9,743 nucleotides of DNA. Source: Caulobacterales bacterium RIFOXYB1_FULL_67_16. GTDB lineage: Bacteria; Pseudomonadota; Alphaproteobacteria; Caulobacterales; Caulobacteraceae. The translations under genes were made by a program, and so were the position numbers. How positions within the stretch are numbered: the first letter of the stretch is position 1; each line of letters starts with the position of its first letter. Positions 1-6,347 of this stretch are shown here, piece after piece. Location: positions 1 to 9,743 of the forward strand of contig MGLN01000131.1 in assembly GCA_001796045.1 (NCBI GenBank). Direction: 5' to 3'. A model generated the notes under the pieces. The model did not search any database, was not told the DNA's origin, and was given only the letters and a program-made list of their open reading frames with translations.

Positions 1-2
1 CC

Positions 3-1127
3 TCGGCGACCCCGTCGCTGGAGACGCTGTGGAACGCGCAGAACGGCCGCTACGACTGGTTGAAGCTGGGCGCGCGGCATGGGACCGCCGTCCTGCCGGA
101 CATCGACCTGATCGACCTGCGCGCGGCGCCTCCGGATCCGCAGACCTGGTTGTCGCAGAGCCTGAGGGAGGCGATCGGCGAAACCCTGGCGCGCGGCGAA
201 CAGACCCTGCTGTTCCTGAACCGGCGCGGCTATGCTCCCGTCGTCCTGTGCCGCGCCTGCGGGCACAGGCTGACGGCGCCGGACACCGACAGCTGGCTGG
301 TCGAACATCGCTACACCGGCCGACTGGTCTGCCATCTGACCGGCTTCTCGATGGCCCGGCCCAGACTGTGCCCGTCATGCGGGGCCGAGGACTCGCTGGT
401 CTCGGTCGGCCCCGGCGTCGAACGGGTCGAGGAGGAGGTGCGCCAGCTGTTCCCCGAGGCGCGGACGGCGGTGTTCAGCTCGGACACCGCGCCCGACGCC
501 AAGTCGGCACGGGCCCTGATCCAGCGGATGACCGACGGCGAGATCGACATACTGGTCGCCACCCAGGCCGCCGCCAAAGGCCACAACTTCCCCCGCCTGA
601 CCCTGGTCGGGGTGGTGGATGCGGATCTGGGCTTGCGAGGCGGCGACCTGCGGGCGGCCGAACGGACCTATCAGCTGCTGGCCCAGGCGACGGGACGGGC
701 GGGCCGGGCGGACCGACCGGGACGGGCCTTGCTGCAGACCTGGACCCCCGACCATCCGGTGCTTCAGGCCCTGGCGGCCGGCGACCGGGACGCCTTCGTC
801 GAGGCGGAGATGGCCGAGCGGGAAGCCGCCGCCCTGCCCCCCTTCGGCCGGCTGGCGGCGATCATCCTGTCCAGCGAGAATGCGCAGGCGGTGGAGAAGA
901 CCGCAGCGGACCTGGCCCAGGCCATTCCCAACGCCGAACGGCTGGAGGTCTATGGCCCCGCCGACGCGCCCCTCGCCCTGGTGCGCGGACGCAGGCGAAA
1001 GCGGCTGCTGGTGCGGGCCGACCGGGACGTGAACCTACAGGCCTTCCTGCGCGCCTGGCTGACGCGGGTGAAGGTCCCGGCCTCGGTCCGACTGACGGTG
1101 GACGTCGATCCCTACTCCTTCCTCTGA
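3..1127 (+). CDS. priA: Primosomal protein N' (PriA helicase), C-terminal part, 5' end outside window
   Basis: PriA is the DEAH-type 3'-5' helicase that recognises abandoned replication forks and reloads the replisome. The frame is open from the left edge, so the N-terminal DNA-binding domain and Walker motifs lie outside; about 374 residues are visible, against roughly 730 in E. coli PriA. The visible part starts with SATPSLE, continues through LFLNRRGYAP into the cysteine-rich insertion, and contains the helicase motifs ATQAAAKGHNFP, VGVVDADLGL, RAAERTYQLL and QATGRAGR (motif VI). It ends normally at TGA 1125-1127. The cysteine region is unusual. Of the eight zinc ligands known in PriA, the first pair (CRAC, from nt 249) and last pair (CPSC, to nt 380) are present. 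The second pair is replaced by Ala and Thr, and the third pair keeps only one Cys (CHLT). Identity is secure; the effect of the missing ligands is inferred. Confidence 0.97.
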   Translation, partial: SATPSLETLWNAQNGRYDWLKLGARHGTAVLPDIDLIDLRAAPPDPQTWLSQSLREAIGETLARGEQTLLFLNRRGYAPVVLCRACGHRLTAPDTDSWLVEHRYTGRLVCHLTGFSMARPRLCPSCGAEDSLVSVGPGVERVEEEVRQLFPEARTAVFSSDTAPDAKSARALIQRMTDGEIDILVATQAAAKGHNFPRLTLVGVVDADLGLRGGDLRAAERTYQLLAQATGRAGRADRPGRALLQTWTPDHPVLQALAAGDRDAFVEAEMAEREAAALPPFGRLAAIILSSENAQAVEKTAADLAQAIPNAERLEVYGPADAPLALVRGRRRKRLLVRADRDVNLQAFLRAWLTRVKVPASVRLTVDVDPYSFL

Positions 1128-1147
1128 CCGCCGAGAGACGAAGAAGA

Positions 1148-1224
1148 TGGAGGCCTGGCCTCCGAGTCGAACGGAGGGTTTTCGGGCTTGCATGCCCGCC
1201 GCGTAGCCACTCCGCCACCAGGCC
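1148..1224 (-). tRNA. tRNA-Cys-like gene (anticodon GCA) with an atypical anticodon arm
   Basis: Read on the minus strand, this is a 77-nt cloverleaf including an encoded CCA (1150-1148). The acceptor stem is a perfect 7 bp (1224-1218 with 1158-1152). The discriminator is U, as expected for tRNA-Cys. U8, A14, G18G19, A21 and a canonical TTCGACT T-loop (1171-1165) are all present. The D-stem has 3 bp (GCG/CGC), as in E. coli tRNA-Cys. The anticodon GCA is at 1191-1189, preceded by U and followed by A. Two features are odd. The anticodon loop is 8 nt (CATGCAAG), or 6 nt if its outer C and G pair. One extra G (1159) sits between the T-stem and the acceptor stem; it can pair with C1178 to extend the T-stem to 6 bp. 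The gene converges on priA. It could be a functional divergent tRNA-Cys, a specialised tRNA or a decaying copy; the intact stems and CCA argue against simple decay. Confidence 0.75.
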
Positions 1225-1240
1225 CTGACGCCGCCAGACT

Positions 1241-1260
1241 GCCACGCGCTTGAGCGTGGC
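1241..1260. other. Intergenic 7-bp perfect hairpin
   Basis: GCCACGC (1241-1247) and GCGTGGC (1254-1260) are perfect inverted repeats around a 6-nt loop. The hairpin lies just upstream of the minus-strand tRNA and in the 257-bp gap before the DUF2141 gene. No T-run follows on either strand, so it is not a clear intrinsic terminator. It may be an operator or may have no role. I see nothing else convincing between 1225 and 1481. Confidence 0.4.
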
Positions 1261-1481
1261 GTATGTCGACCGCGTTTCGACCTGTAACGGACTGTGGCGG
1301 CGAGATGGGGCGCGAAAACTCCGTCTTGCAGGTGTTCACTGACGTCGCGCCGACGGCCGCGACGGTCGTTCACGAAGGCGAAGCGGTCATTCCCGCAAGC
1401 CCGATGGCGAAGGCGAACAGTCGTCTGCAGGGTCAGGTCATCGAGGGCCGGTCGTCGGTCCCCATGACAGGACACCACGCC

Positions 1482-1910
1482 ATGAAGACCCATTCCGCCC
1501 TCTGGAGCTCCGCCGCCCTGGTCGCCGTCGCCCTGGCCTCGACCTCCGCCCTGGCCGCCGACGTCGCCTTCGATTTCGACGTGGCCAAGCCGGAGGGCCG
1601 GATCATGGTCGCTCTGTTCGACAGCGAGGCCAACTATGGCGGCGAAGGTCAGCCGGCGCGTTACGCCATGGTCGAAGCCGCCGCGCCGACCACGCGGGTC
1701 ACCTTCGAGAACCTGCCGGACGGCGACTACGCCATGCGCGCCTTCCACGACCTCGACGGCGACGGGAAGATGAAGACCAACCCGTTCGGCATGCCGGTGG
1801 AACCCTACGCCTTCTCCAACAACGCCGTCGGCAATATGGGCCCGGCCTCGTGGGAGCGGGCGAAGTTCGCCGCGTCCGGCGCGGTCGTCCAGACCATCAG
1901 CCTGAAATAA
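1482..1910 (+). CDS. Secreted DUF2141 family protein
   Basis: This is a 142-residue protein of unknown biochemical function in the DUF2141 family. The ATG at 1482 is chosen because it is followed directly by a good Sec signal peptide: MKTH, a hydrophobic stretch to about residue 23, and a likely cut after ALA at 24-26. AGGA about 9 bases upstream can serve as ribosome binding site. An ATG at 1464 and longer in-frame extensions would bury the signal peptide. The mature part carries the family pattern: GRIMVALFDSE (39-49), FENLPDGDYAMRAFHDLDGDGK (split around residues 75-96) with an Asp/Gly-rich segment resembling a calcium-type loop, and FGMPVEPYAFSNNA (102-115). The fold is probably a small beta-sandwich in the periplasm. 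It lies 25 bp upstream of the carotenoid-oxygenase gene on the same strand, so the two are probably cotranscribed. The family call is firm; function is unknown. Confidence 0.9.
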   Translation: MKTHSALWSSAALVAVALASTSALAADVAFDFDVAKPEGRIMVALFDSEANYGGEGQPARYAMVEAAAPTTRVTFENLPDGDYAMRAFHDLDGDGKMKTNPFGMPVEPYAFSNNAVGNMGPASWERAKFAASGAVVQTISLK

Positions 1911-1935
1911 GCCCCCCCCCGTCCGGAGACCGATC

Positions 1936-3408
1936 ATGACCCCGTCCCGCCGTTCCTTCCTGATGGGCGCCGCCGCCCTGTCGGCCGCCGTGGCCACCCC
2001 CGAAATGGTGCGCGCCGCTGCGGCCCTGGACGCCGCCGCCACGGCCGACTGGGCCCTGGCCACCCGCGATCTCGAGAGCGACCTGCCGCGTCAGACAATG
2101 CGCCTGATTGACGGCCGCGCCCCGGCGGGGCTTGAGGGCGCCCTGTTCCGCAACGGTCCTGGCCGGTTCCGGCGGCCGGGCGGCTCCGTCACCCACTGGT
2201 TCGACGGCGACGGCCTGATGCGGGCCTTCCGCATCCAGGACGGCCAGGCCACGCTGGAGGCCCGGTTCGCCGATACGCCCAAGCGCCGGGTCGAGACCGA
2301 ACTGGACGCCGTGGTGACACCCGGTTTCGGCACGCGGGGCGACGCCCGCGCCAGGATCGGCTCCAACGACGACGCCAACGCCGCCAATACGGCGGTCATG
2401 GCCACGGGGAACCAGGTCTGGGCCCTGTGGGAGGGCGGCTCGCCCCTGGCCATGGACGCCGCCGACCTGTCGACCCAGGGCTTCGTCACCCTGCGCGACG
2501 ATCTGAAGGGCATGCCCTTCCAGGCCCATCCGCGTCGCGCCCCCGACGGCTCGATCTGGAACGTCGGCACGGCCGGCGACCGGGCCGTGATCTGGCGGCT
2601 CAACCCCGACGCCAGCCTGAACCGAGCCGAGGTCATCCGCCTGCCGCGCGCCAGCTATATGCACGACTTCACCGCCACGGACCGCCATGTGATCCTGGTG
2701 CTGCAGCCCTGGGTCCTGGAGCGGCAGGCCCTGCCGATCATCAACGGCCTGGCGTGGCGGCCGGAAGCGGGAACCCAGGTCATGGTGCTGGACAAGGACG
2801 ACCTGACCCAGTCACGGCTCTATGAGCTGCCGGGCTTCTTCCACTTCCATCTGGGCGACGCCTGGGCCGAGGCGGACGGCACGATCCGCTTCGACGTGGC
2901 GGCCAGCGGCGATCCGCGCTTCGCCGTCGATGGGGCGCGGGTTCTGGTCGAGGGCCACGGGGTCGTGCCAGGCGATCCGGCCAGGCTGGCGCTGATCACC
3001 CTGCGTCCCGACGGCAAGGCCGATATGTTGACGACGGACGCGATAGGGGAGTTCCCCAAGGCCGATCCGCGTCGTCAGGGGCTGAAGCGCCGCCTGACGG
3101 TTCACACCGGCGGCGAGACGGCGGGACGCCCCCTGCCGACGGGCCTGGCCGTGCAGGATTGGGAGAGCGGCCGGTCGCACGGCTTCACCTTCGGCCTCCA
3201 TCAGATCGTCGAGGAGACGGTTTTCGTGCCCAAGCCCGGCGCCACGGCCGAGACCGACGCCTGGCTGGTCGGGCCGTCGGTCAATCTGAAGGCGGGGCGC
3301 ACGGAGCTGCACGTCTTTGACGCGGCCCGTGTCGAGGACGGGCCGGTGGCGACCTGGCAGGCGGACACGGCCCTGCCGGCCGGCTTCCACGGAGCCTGGG
3401 TCGGGTAA
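1936..3408 (+). CDS. Tat-exported carotenoid oxygenase family protein (RPE65/CCD-like)
   Basis: The 490-residue product belongs to the carotenoid cleavage oxygenase family, non-heme iron enzymes with a seven-bladed beta-propeller that split a C=C bond in carotenoids, apocarotenoids or stilbenes. A twin-arginine signal is visible (SRRSFLMGAAALSAAVA, residues 4-20), implying folding in the cytoplasm and export. Family hallmarks are FRNGPGRF (71-78) and HWFDGDGL (87-94). Likely iron-binding histidines are H198 (AHPR), H243 (HDF), H305 (HLGDAW, where the family usually has HxxNAyE) and H485 (FHGAW, near the C-terminus). All four positions are filled, so the enzyme is probably active. GGAG at 1925-1928 lies 7 bases before the ATG. 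The substrate cannot be read from the sequence, and no carotenoid biosynthesis genes are in the window. Pairing with a secreted DUF2141 protein suggests the two work together outside the cytoplasm. Confidence 0.93.
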   Translation: MTPSRRSFLMGAAALSAAVATPEMVRAAAALDAAATADWALATRDLESDLPRQTMRLIDGRAPAGLEGALFRNGPGRFRRPGGSVTHWFDGDGLMRAFRIQDGQATLEARFADTPKRRVETELDAVVTPGFGTRGDARARIGSNDDANAANTAVMATGNQVWALWEGGSPLAMDAADLSTQGFVTLRDDLKGMPFQAHPRRAPDGSIWNVGTAGDRAVIWRLNPDASLNRAEVIRLPRASYMHDFTATDRHVILVLQPWVLERQALPIINGLAWRPEAGTQVMVLDKDDLTQSRLYELPGFFHFHLGDAWAEADGTIRFDVAASGDPRFAVDGARVLVEGHGVVPGDPARLALITLRPDGKADMLTTDAIGEFPKADPRRQGLKRRLTVHTGGETAGRPLPTGLAVQDWESGRSHGFTFGLHQIVEETVFVPKPGATAETDAWLVGPSVNLKAGRTELHVFDAARVEDGPVATWQADTALPAGFHGAWVG

Positions 3409-3465
3409 GGCGCCGAGCTTGCGGGCCTTCACGGTTCGACAAGGCCGACGTGCCAAGGTGAGACC

Positions 3466-4605
3466 ATGACCCCCGTCCAGACGCCCGCCGATCTCCGCCC
3501 CATCACCGCCCTGCGCTTCGGCGCGGCGATATGGGTCGCCGTCTACGCCTTCTGGGAGAACCTGGCGGGGGCGCCCTCGTCCGGTCTGGTTCAGAAGGGT
3601 TATCTGGGGGTCGAGCTGTTCTTCGTCCTGTCGGGCTTCATCCTGAGCCATGTCTATCTGCAGGCGGCAGGGGAGAAGCGGTTCTCCTACCGCAGCTTCC
3701 TTTGGGCGCGGGTGGCGCGGGTCTATCCCTTGCACCTGGCGACCCTGATCGGGGTGGGGCTGCTGGCCGGCGCCGCACTGGTCGCGGGAATGAGCGTGGA
3801 CGGCAATGTGCTGAGCTGGGCGTCCCTGCCGGCCAATCTGCTGATGGTCCACGCCTGGGGCCTGGCGCCGGTGGCGGGGTGGAACCATCCGTCCTGGTCG
3901 ATCTCGGCCGAATGGTTCGCCTATCTGTGCTTCCCCCTGTTCGCCTTCGTCTTCTGGCGGCTGCGTCAGAAGCCGGTCGTAGCCGTGATCGGAGCGGCGC
4001 TGTTCCTCGCGGCCCTCTACGCCGGGTTCGAGCGGCTGGCGGGCTTCCCCCTGACCGAGGCCACTATCCGCTGGGGCGCGCTGCGGATCGTGCCGTGTTT
4101 CGCCCTGGGCTGCGCCCTGTACCTGGTCTATCGCCGGGCGCCGCTCAAGGCGCCCTGGACCGCCTCGGCCGTCTCGTTCGGTCTGATGGTGCTGAGCGCG
4201 GCCCTGGGCCTCTGGGACGGGATCACCGTCCTGCTGGCGGGCGCCCTGATCCTGTCGCTGGCGTCGCTGCCGAATGAACGGGCGGGATGGCTGGCGTCCC
4301 GGCCGGCGGTCTATCTGGGGGAGATCAGCTATTCGGTCTATATGGTCTGCGTGCCCTGGAAGCTGCTGGCGGTGAACCTTGCGGCCAAGGCGACGGACGC
4401 CCCGGACAAGCAGGTTCACATTTTCGTGTGGCTGGCGATTCTGGCCCTTTTGCCGGTCGTCGCGGCCCTGTCCTACCACCTGGTCGAACACCCGGCTCGC
4501 AAGGCTTTGAGGGCTTGGCGCCCGGGCAGGCCTCCCCTGTCAAGCGAAAGCTCGAACAAAGGCTCGCCTCACAGCGATACGCCGAAACCGGTTGTCGAAT
4601 CTTAA
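3466..4605 (+). CDS. Acyltransferase-3 family membrane protein lacking conserved histidines
   Basis: This is a 379-residue integral membrane protein of the acyltransferase-3 (OafA/NodX/OatA-like) family, which transfers acyl groups to surface polysaccharides or other envelope molecules. Visible signatures are LRFGAAIWV (16-24) in the first membrane helix, GYLGVELFFVLSGFIL (45-60), RVARVYPLHL (82-91), SWSISAEWFAYLCFP (143-157) and GEISYSVYMV (285-294), with about ten hydrophobic segments. The C-terminal 30 residues are polar and probably cytoplasmic. Two family histidines are absent. In the R-x10-H motif of the first helix, R17 is present but residue 28 is Ala (codon 3547-3549). In the usual YLxHxP motif near the C-terminus the residue is Cys295 (codon 4348-4350). 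AAGG at 3455-3458 precedes the start. It may be a non-catalytic or altered member. The 57-bp gap allows cotranscription with the oxygenase gene, but this is not certain. Confidence 0.9.
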   Translation: MTPVQTPADLRPITALRFGAAIWVAVYAFWENLAGAPSSGLVQKGYLGVELFFVLSGFILSHVYLQAAGEKRFSYRSFLWARVARVYPLHLATLIGVGLLAGAALVAGMSVDGNVLSWASLPANLLMVHAWGLAPVAGWNHPSWSISAEWFAYLCFPLFAFVFWRLRQKPVVAVIGAALFLAALYAGFERLAGFPLTEATIRWGALRIVPCFALGCALYLVYRRAPLKAPWTASAVSFGLMVLSAALGLWDGITVLLAGALILSLASLPNERAGWLASRPAVYLGEISYSVYMVCVPWKLLAVNLAAKATDAPDKQVHIFVWLAILALLPVVAALSYHLVEHPARKALRAWRPGRPPLSSESSNKGSPHSDTPKPVVES

Positions 4606-4621
4606 GACCCTGTGTTCTAAA
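4592..4621 (+). promoter_or_regulatory. Candidate sigma-70-type promoter for the CHAP gene
   Basis: TTGTCG (4592-4597) and TCTAAA (4616-4621) are separated by 18 bases, with a TG one base before the -10, as in extended -10 promoters. Transcription would start near 4628, leaving a leader of about 27 nt before the ATG at 4655. The region is locally AT-rich in a GC-rich genome. It overlaps the end of the acyltransferase gene. A short inverted repeat (GTGTT 4612-4616, AACAC 4623-4627) straddles the -10 and could bind a regulator. Assigned by eye only. Confidence 0.4.
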
Positions 4622-4654
4622 AAACACCATCGGCAGTCGGGATACGGCCTCAGC

Positions 4655-5185
4655 ATGATTAAACGGCTCAAAGCCGCCGCGGTTGCGGCGACCCTCGGTT
4701 TTTTTGCTCTGGGCGCAGTCCCTTCCACCGCAAAGGCCGATGAGCCGTACTGGCAGTGCGTGACCTTCGCCCGCATGTTCTCGGGCATCAACATCTTCGG
4801 CGACGCCTGGACCTGGTGGCGTCAGGCCGCCGAGAAGTTCCGCACCGGCGACGCGCCCGAGACCGGTTCGGTCCTGGTCTTCCGTCCCGAAGGCCGCATG
4901 AGCCGGGGCCATGTCGCCGTCGTTTCCGACATTCTGACTGACCGCGTGGTCCGCGTGACCCACGCCAACTGGGGCGGCAGCCGCGGCAAGGTCGAGGAGA
5001 ATGTCACGGTCGTCGACGTCTCGCCCTCCAACGACTGGTCGCAGGTCAAGGTCTGGTACAATCCGATCAACGACCTGGGCACCACCGTCTATCCGACCTA
5101 CGGCTTCATCTACAAAGGCGCCCGCGACGCCTTCGACACCGGCCGTCAGATCGCCTCGAACGCGACGAGCCAGTCCCGCCAGTAG
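4655..5185 (+). CDS. Secreted CHAP-domain protein (probable peptidoglycan amidase/endopeptidase)
   Basis: The product has 176 residues. It starts with a Sec signal peptide (MIKRLKAAAVAATLGFFALG, probable cut after AKA at 26-28). The mature protein is almost entirely a CHAP (NlpC/P60-superfamily) domain, a cysteine-peptidase fold that usually cuts peptide links in peptidoglycan. The catalytic Cys is probably C35 in QCVTFAR and the catalytic His H86 in GHVAVV; HANWGG (103-108) supplies the likely third polar residue. SGINIFGDAWTWW (43-55) is typical of alphaproteobacterial members. ATG 4655 is chosen over an in-frame start at 4592 because the signal peptide begins there. The ribosome binding site is weak (CGGGA about 12 bases upstream). 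There is no separate wall-binding domain, so it may act in the periplasm on nascent or recycled wall. It lies 39 bp before kynA but shares no obvious pathway with it. Confidence 0.88.
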   Translation: MIKRLKAAAVAATLGFFALGAVPSTAKADEPYWQCVTFARMFSGINIFGDAWTWWRQAAEKFRTGDAPETGSVLVFRPEGRMSRGHVAVVSDILTDRVVRVTHANWGGSRGKVEENVTVVDVSPSNDWSQVKVWYNPINDLGTTVYPTYGFIYKGARDAFDTGRQIASNATSQSRQ

Positions 5186-5224
5186 GCCGCTTGCGCCGCC
5201 CGCCCGACCGGGCGATAGGCGGGC

Positions 5225-6022
5225 ATGACCCAATCCCGCGACATCACCTACGCCGGCTATCTGGCGTTGGACGACCTGCTTTCCGCCCAGCATCCGCTGT
5301 CGGACCAGCACGACGAGATGCTGTTCGTCGTCATCCACCAGACCAAGGAGCTGTGGCTCAAACAGATCCTGCACGAGGTCGCCCTGGCCCAGACCCTGGT
5401 CCGGGCCGGCGATCTGGTCCCCGCCTACAAGAGCCTGGCCCGCGTCAGCCGCATCCAGTCGGTGATGACCCAGAGCTGGGACATTCTGTCGACCATGACC
5501 CCGGCCGACTATCTGCGGTTCCGGGGCGCGCTGGGCTCGTCCTCCGGCTTCCAGAGCGACCAGTTCCGACGGTTCGAGGCCATGCTGGGACTGAAGGACT
5601 CCAGCTTCCTGAAGTTCCACGAGGACCGGCCCGAGGCCCTGGCGGCGCTGAAGGCCGCCATCGCCGCCCCCAGCCTGTACGACGACGCCCTGGCCCAGAT
5701 GGCCAAGGCCGGCCTGCCGGTGCCGGCCGAGGTGCTGAACCGCGACGTGACCCAGGCCTATGAACCGTCCGCAGCGGTCGAGGCGGCCTGGCTGGAGGTC
5801 TATCGCGACACCGAGCGCTGGTGGGCCCTGTATCAGCTGGCCGAGAAACTGGTCGATCTGGACGACGCCCTGCTGACCTGGCGGCACAAGCATGTGGTCA
5901 CGGTCGAGCGGATCATCGGCCGGCGGCGCGGCACAGGCGGCACCGAGGGGGCGACCTATCTGGCCGGCACCCTAACCAAGCGCTGCTTCCCCGAGCTGTG
6001 GTCGCTGCGCACGAGCCTGTGA
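5225..6022 (+). CDS. kynA: Tryptophan 2,3-dioxygenase
   Basis: This is a heme enzyme that opens the indole ring of L-tryptophan with O2 to give N-formylkynurenine, the first step of the kynurenine pathway, in the cytoplasm. The 265-residue protein is of normal bacterial length and collinear with the family. IHQTKELWLKQI (37-48) holds the active-site His (H38). YLRFRGALGSSSGFQSDQFR (96-115) holds the substrate-contacting Tyr96 and Arg100. WRHKHVVTVERIIG (219-232) contains the proximal heme ligand, most likely H223. RGTGGTEGATYL (235-246) is the conserved glycine/threonine loop. AGG at 5217-5219 precedes the ATG by a few bases. A small GC hairpin (5201-5205 with 5210-5214) sits in the gap after the CHAP gene. 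No other kyn gene is in the window, so the rest of the pathway must be elsewhere. Confidence 0.97.
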   Translation: MTQSRDITYAGYLALDDLLSAQHPLSDQHDEMLFVVIHQTKELWLKQILHEVALAQTLVRAGDLVPAYKSLARVSRIQSVMTQSWDILSTMTPADYLRFRGALGSSSGFQSDQFRRFEAMLGLKDSSFLKFHEDRPEALAALKAAIAAPSLYDDALAQMAKAGLPVPAEVLNRDVTQAYEPSAAVEAAWLEVYRDTERWWALYQLAEKLVDLDDALLTWRHKHVVTVERIIGRRRGTGGTEGATYLAGTLTKRCFPELWSLRTSL

Positions 6023-6053
6023 TCCGGCCCCGAGGCCCGGGACCGGCGAAATA

Positions 6054-6092
6054 GACGAAATCCACTCGAATTTTTTCGAGTCTATTTTCGTC
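6054..6092. terminator. Large AT-rich imperfect hairpin after kynA, terminator or operator
   Basis: The outer stem GACGAAA (6054-6060) pairs with TTTCGTC (6086-6092). A small internal loop (6061-6063 against 6082-6085) separates it from the inner stem ACTCGAA (6064-6070) with TTCGAGT (6075-6081), closed by TTTT. It starts 31 bp after the kynA stop, where a terminator is expected. However, the right arm carries few trailing Ts after the stem, so an intrinsic terminator is not proven. A second overlapping symmetry (ATAGAC 6051-6056, GTCTAT 6080-6085) also fits a regulator-binding site. Confidence 0.5.
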
Positions 6093-6191
6093 CATTCTTC
6101 AGCGGAGACAGATCGGGGCCGGGCGTTCATCCGCCCATTATGCGCCTGCGCCGAAGCCTGCTGAGAAGAGGCCCGCGGCGCGCCGTCAAGG

Positions 6192-6253
6192 TTCTGAAAA
6201 CAGGCGGCTTATTTTTCAGAATTGGGCGCGGATCGGCGGCGAAGCCGCCTGTT
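6192..6253 (+). promoter_or_regulatory. Overlapping inverted repeats forming mutually exclusive stems upstream of the DUF2383 gene
   Basis: Three stems can be drawn. Stem A pairs TTCTGAAAA (6192-6200) with TTTTCAGAA (6213-6221), 9 bp perfect. Stem B pairs AACAGGCGGCTT (6199-6210) with its exact complement at 6242-6253, 12 bp. Stem C pairs GGCGGC (6235-6240) with GCCGCC (6244-6249) around GAA. A and C can coexist; B excludes both. This is the layout of an attenuator or two-state leader RNA about 95 nt before the downstream ATG, but no ligand, terminator or known riboswitch class is recognised. The rest of the 325-bp gap (6023-6347) holds the hairpin at 6054-6092, an unconvincing 44-codon Arg-rich frame (6140-6274) without a ribosome binding site, and no promoter I can name. 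Confidence 0.4.
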
Positions 6254-6347
6254 CCGACGCCGTCTGACGCCTGAACGCCGCACGTCGCAACCTTCGCCGC
6301 GCCCGGCCATTTCGCGTTTCGACCGCCCTGCGGAAGGAATAGACGAT

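Noticed and set aside
1241..1260. Hairpin as an intrinsic terminator
   Set aside because: No T-run follows on either strand and no gene ends next to it.
1263..1481. In-frame N-terminal extension of the DUF2141 protein
   Set aside because: Would add 73 residues before a complete signal peptide; the ATG at 1482 has a usable ribosome binding site.
1035..2063. 342-codon minus-strand frame across the tRNA and DUF2141 gene
   Set aside because: Runs through the tRNA-like gene and is antisense to a protein with a clear signal peptide; no motif of its own.
2812..4491. 559-codon open frame on the minus strand
   Set aside because: Antisense to the carotenoid oxygenase and acyltransferase genes; composition is Gln/Arg/Gly/His-rich with no domain, as expected for a shadow frame in GC-rich DNA.
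4325..5893. 522-codon open frame on the minus strand
   Set aside because: Antisense to the acyltransferase, CHAP and kynA genes, all of which have clear family motifs; no recognisable domain in the antisense product.
6140..6274. 44-codon Arg-rich frame in the gap before the DUF2383 gene
   Set aside because: No ribosome binding site and no similarity I recognise; it overlaps the inverted repeats. A leader peptide cannot be excluded but is unsupported.
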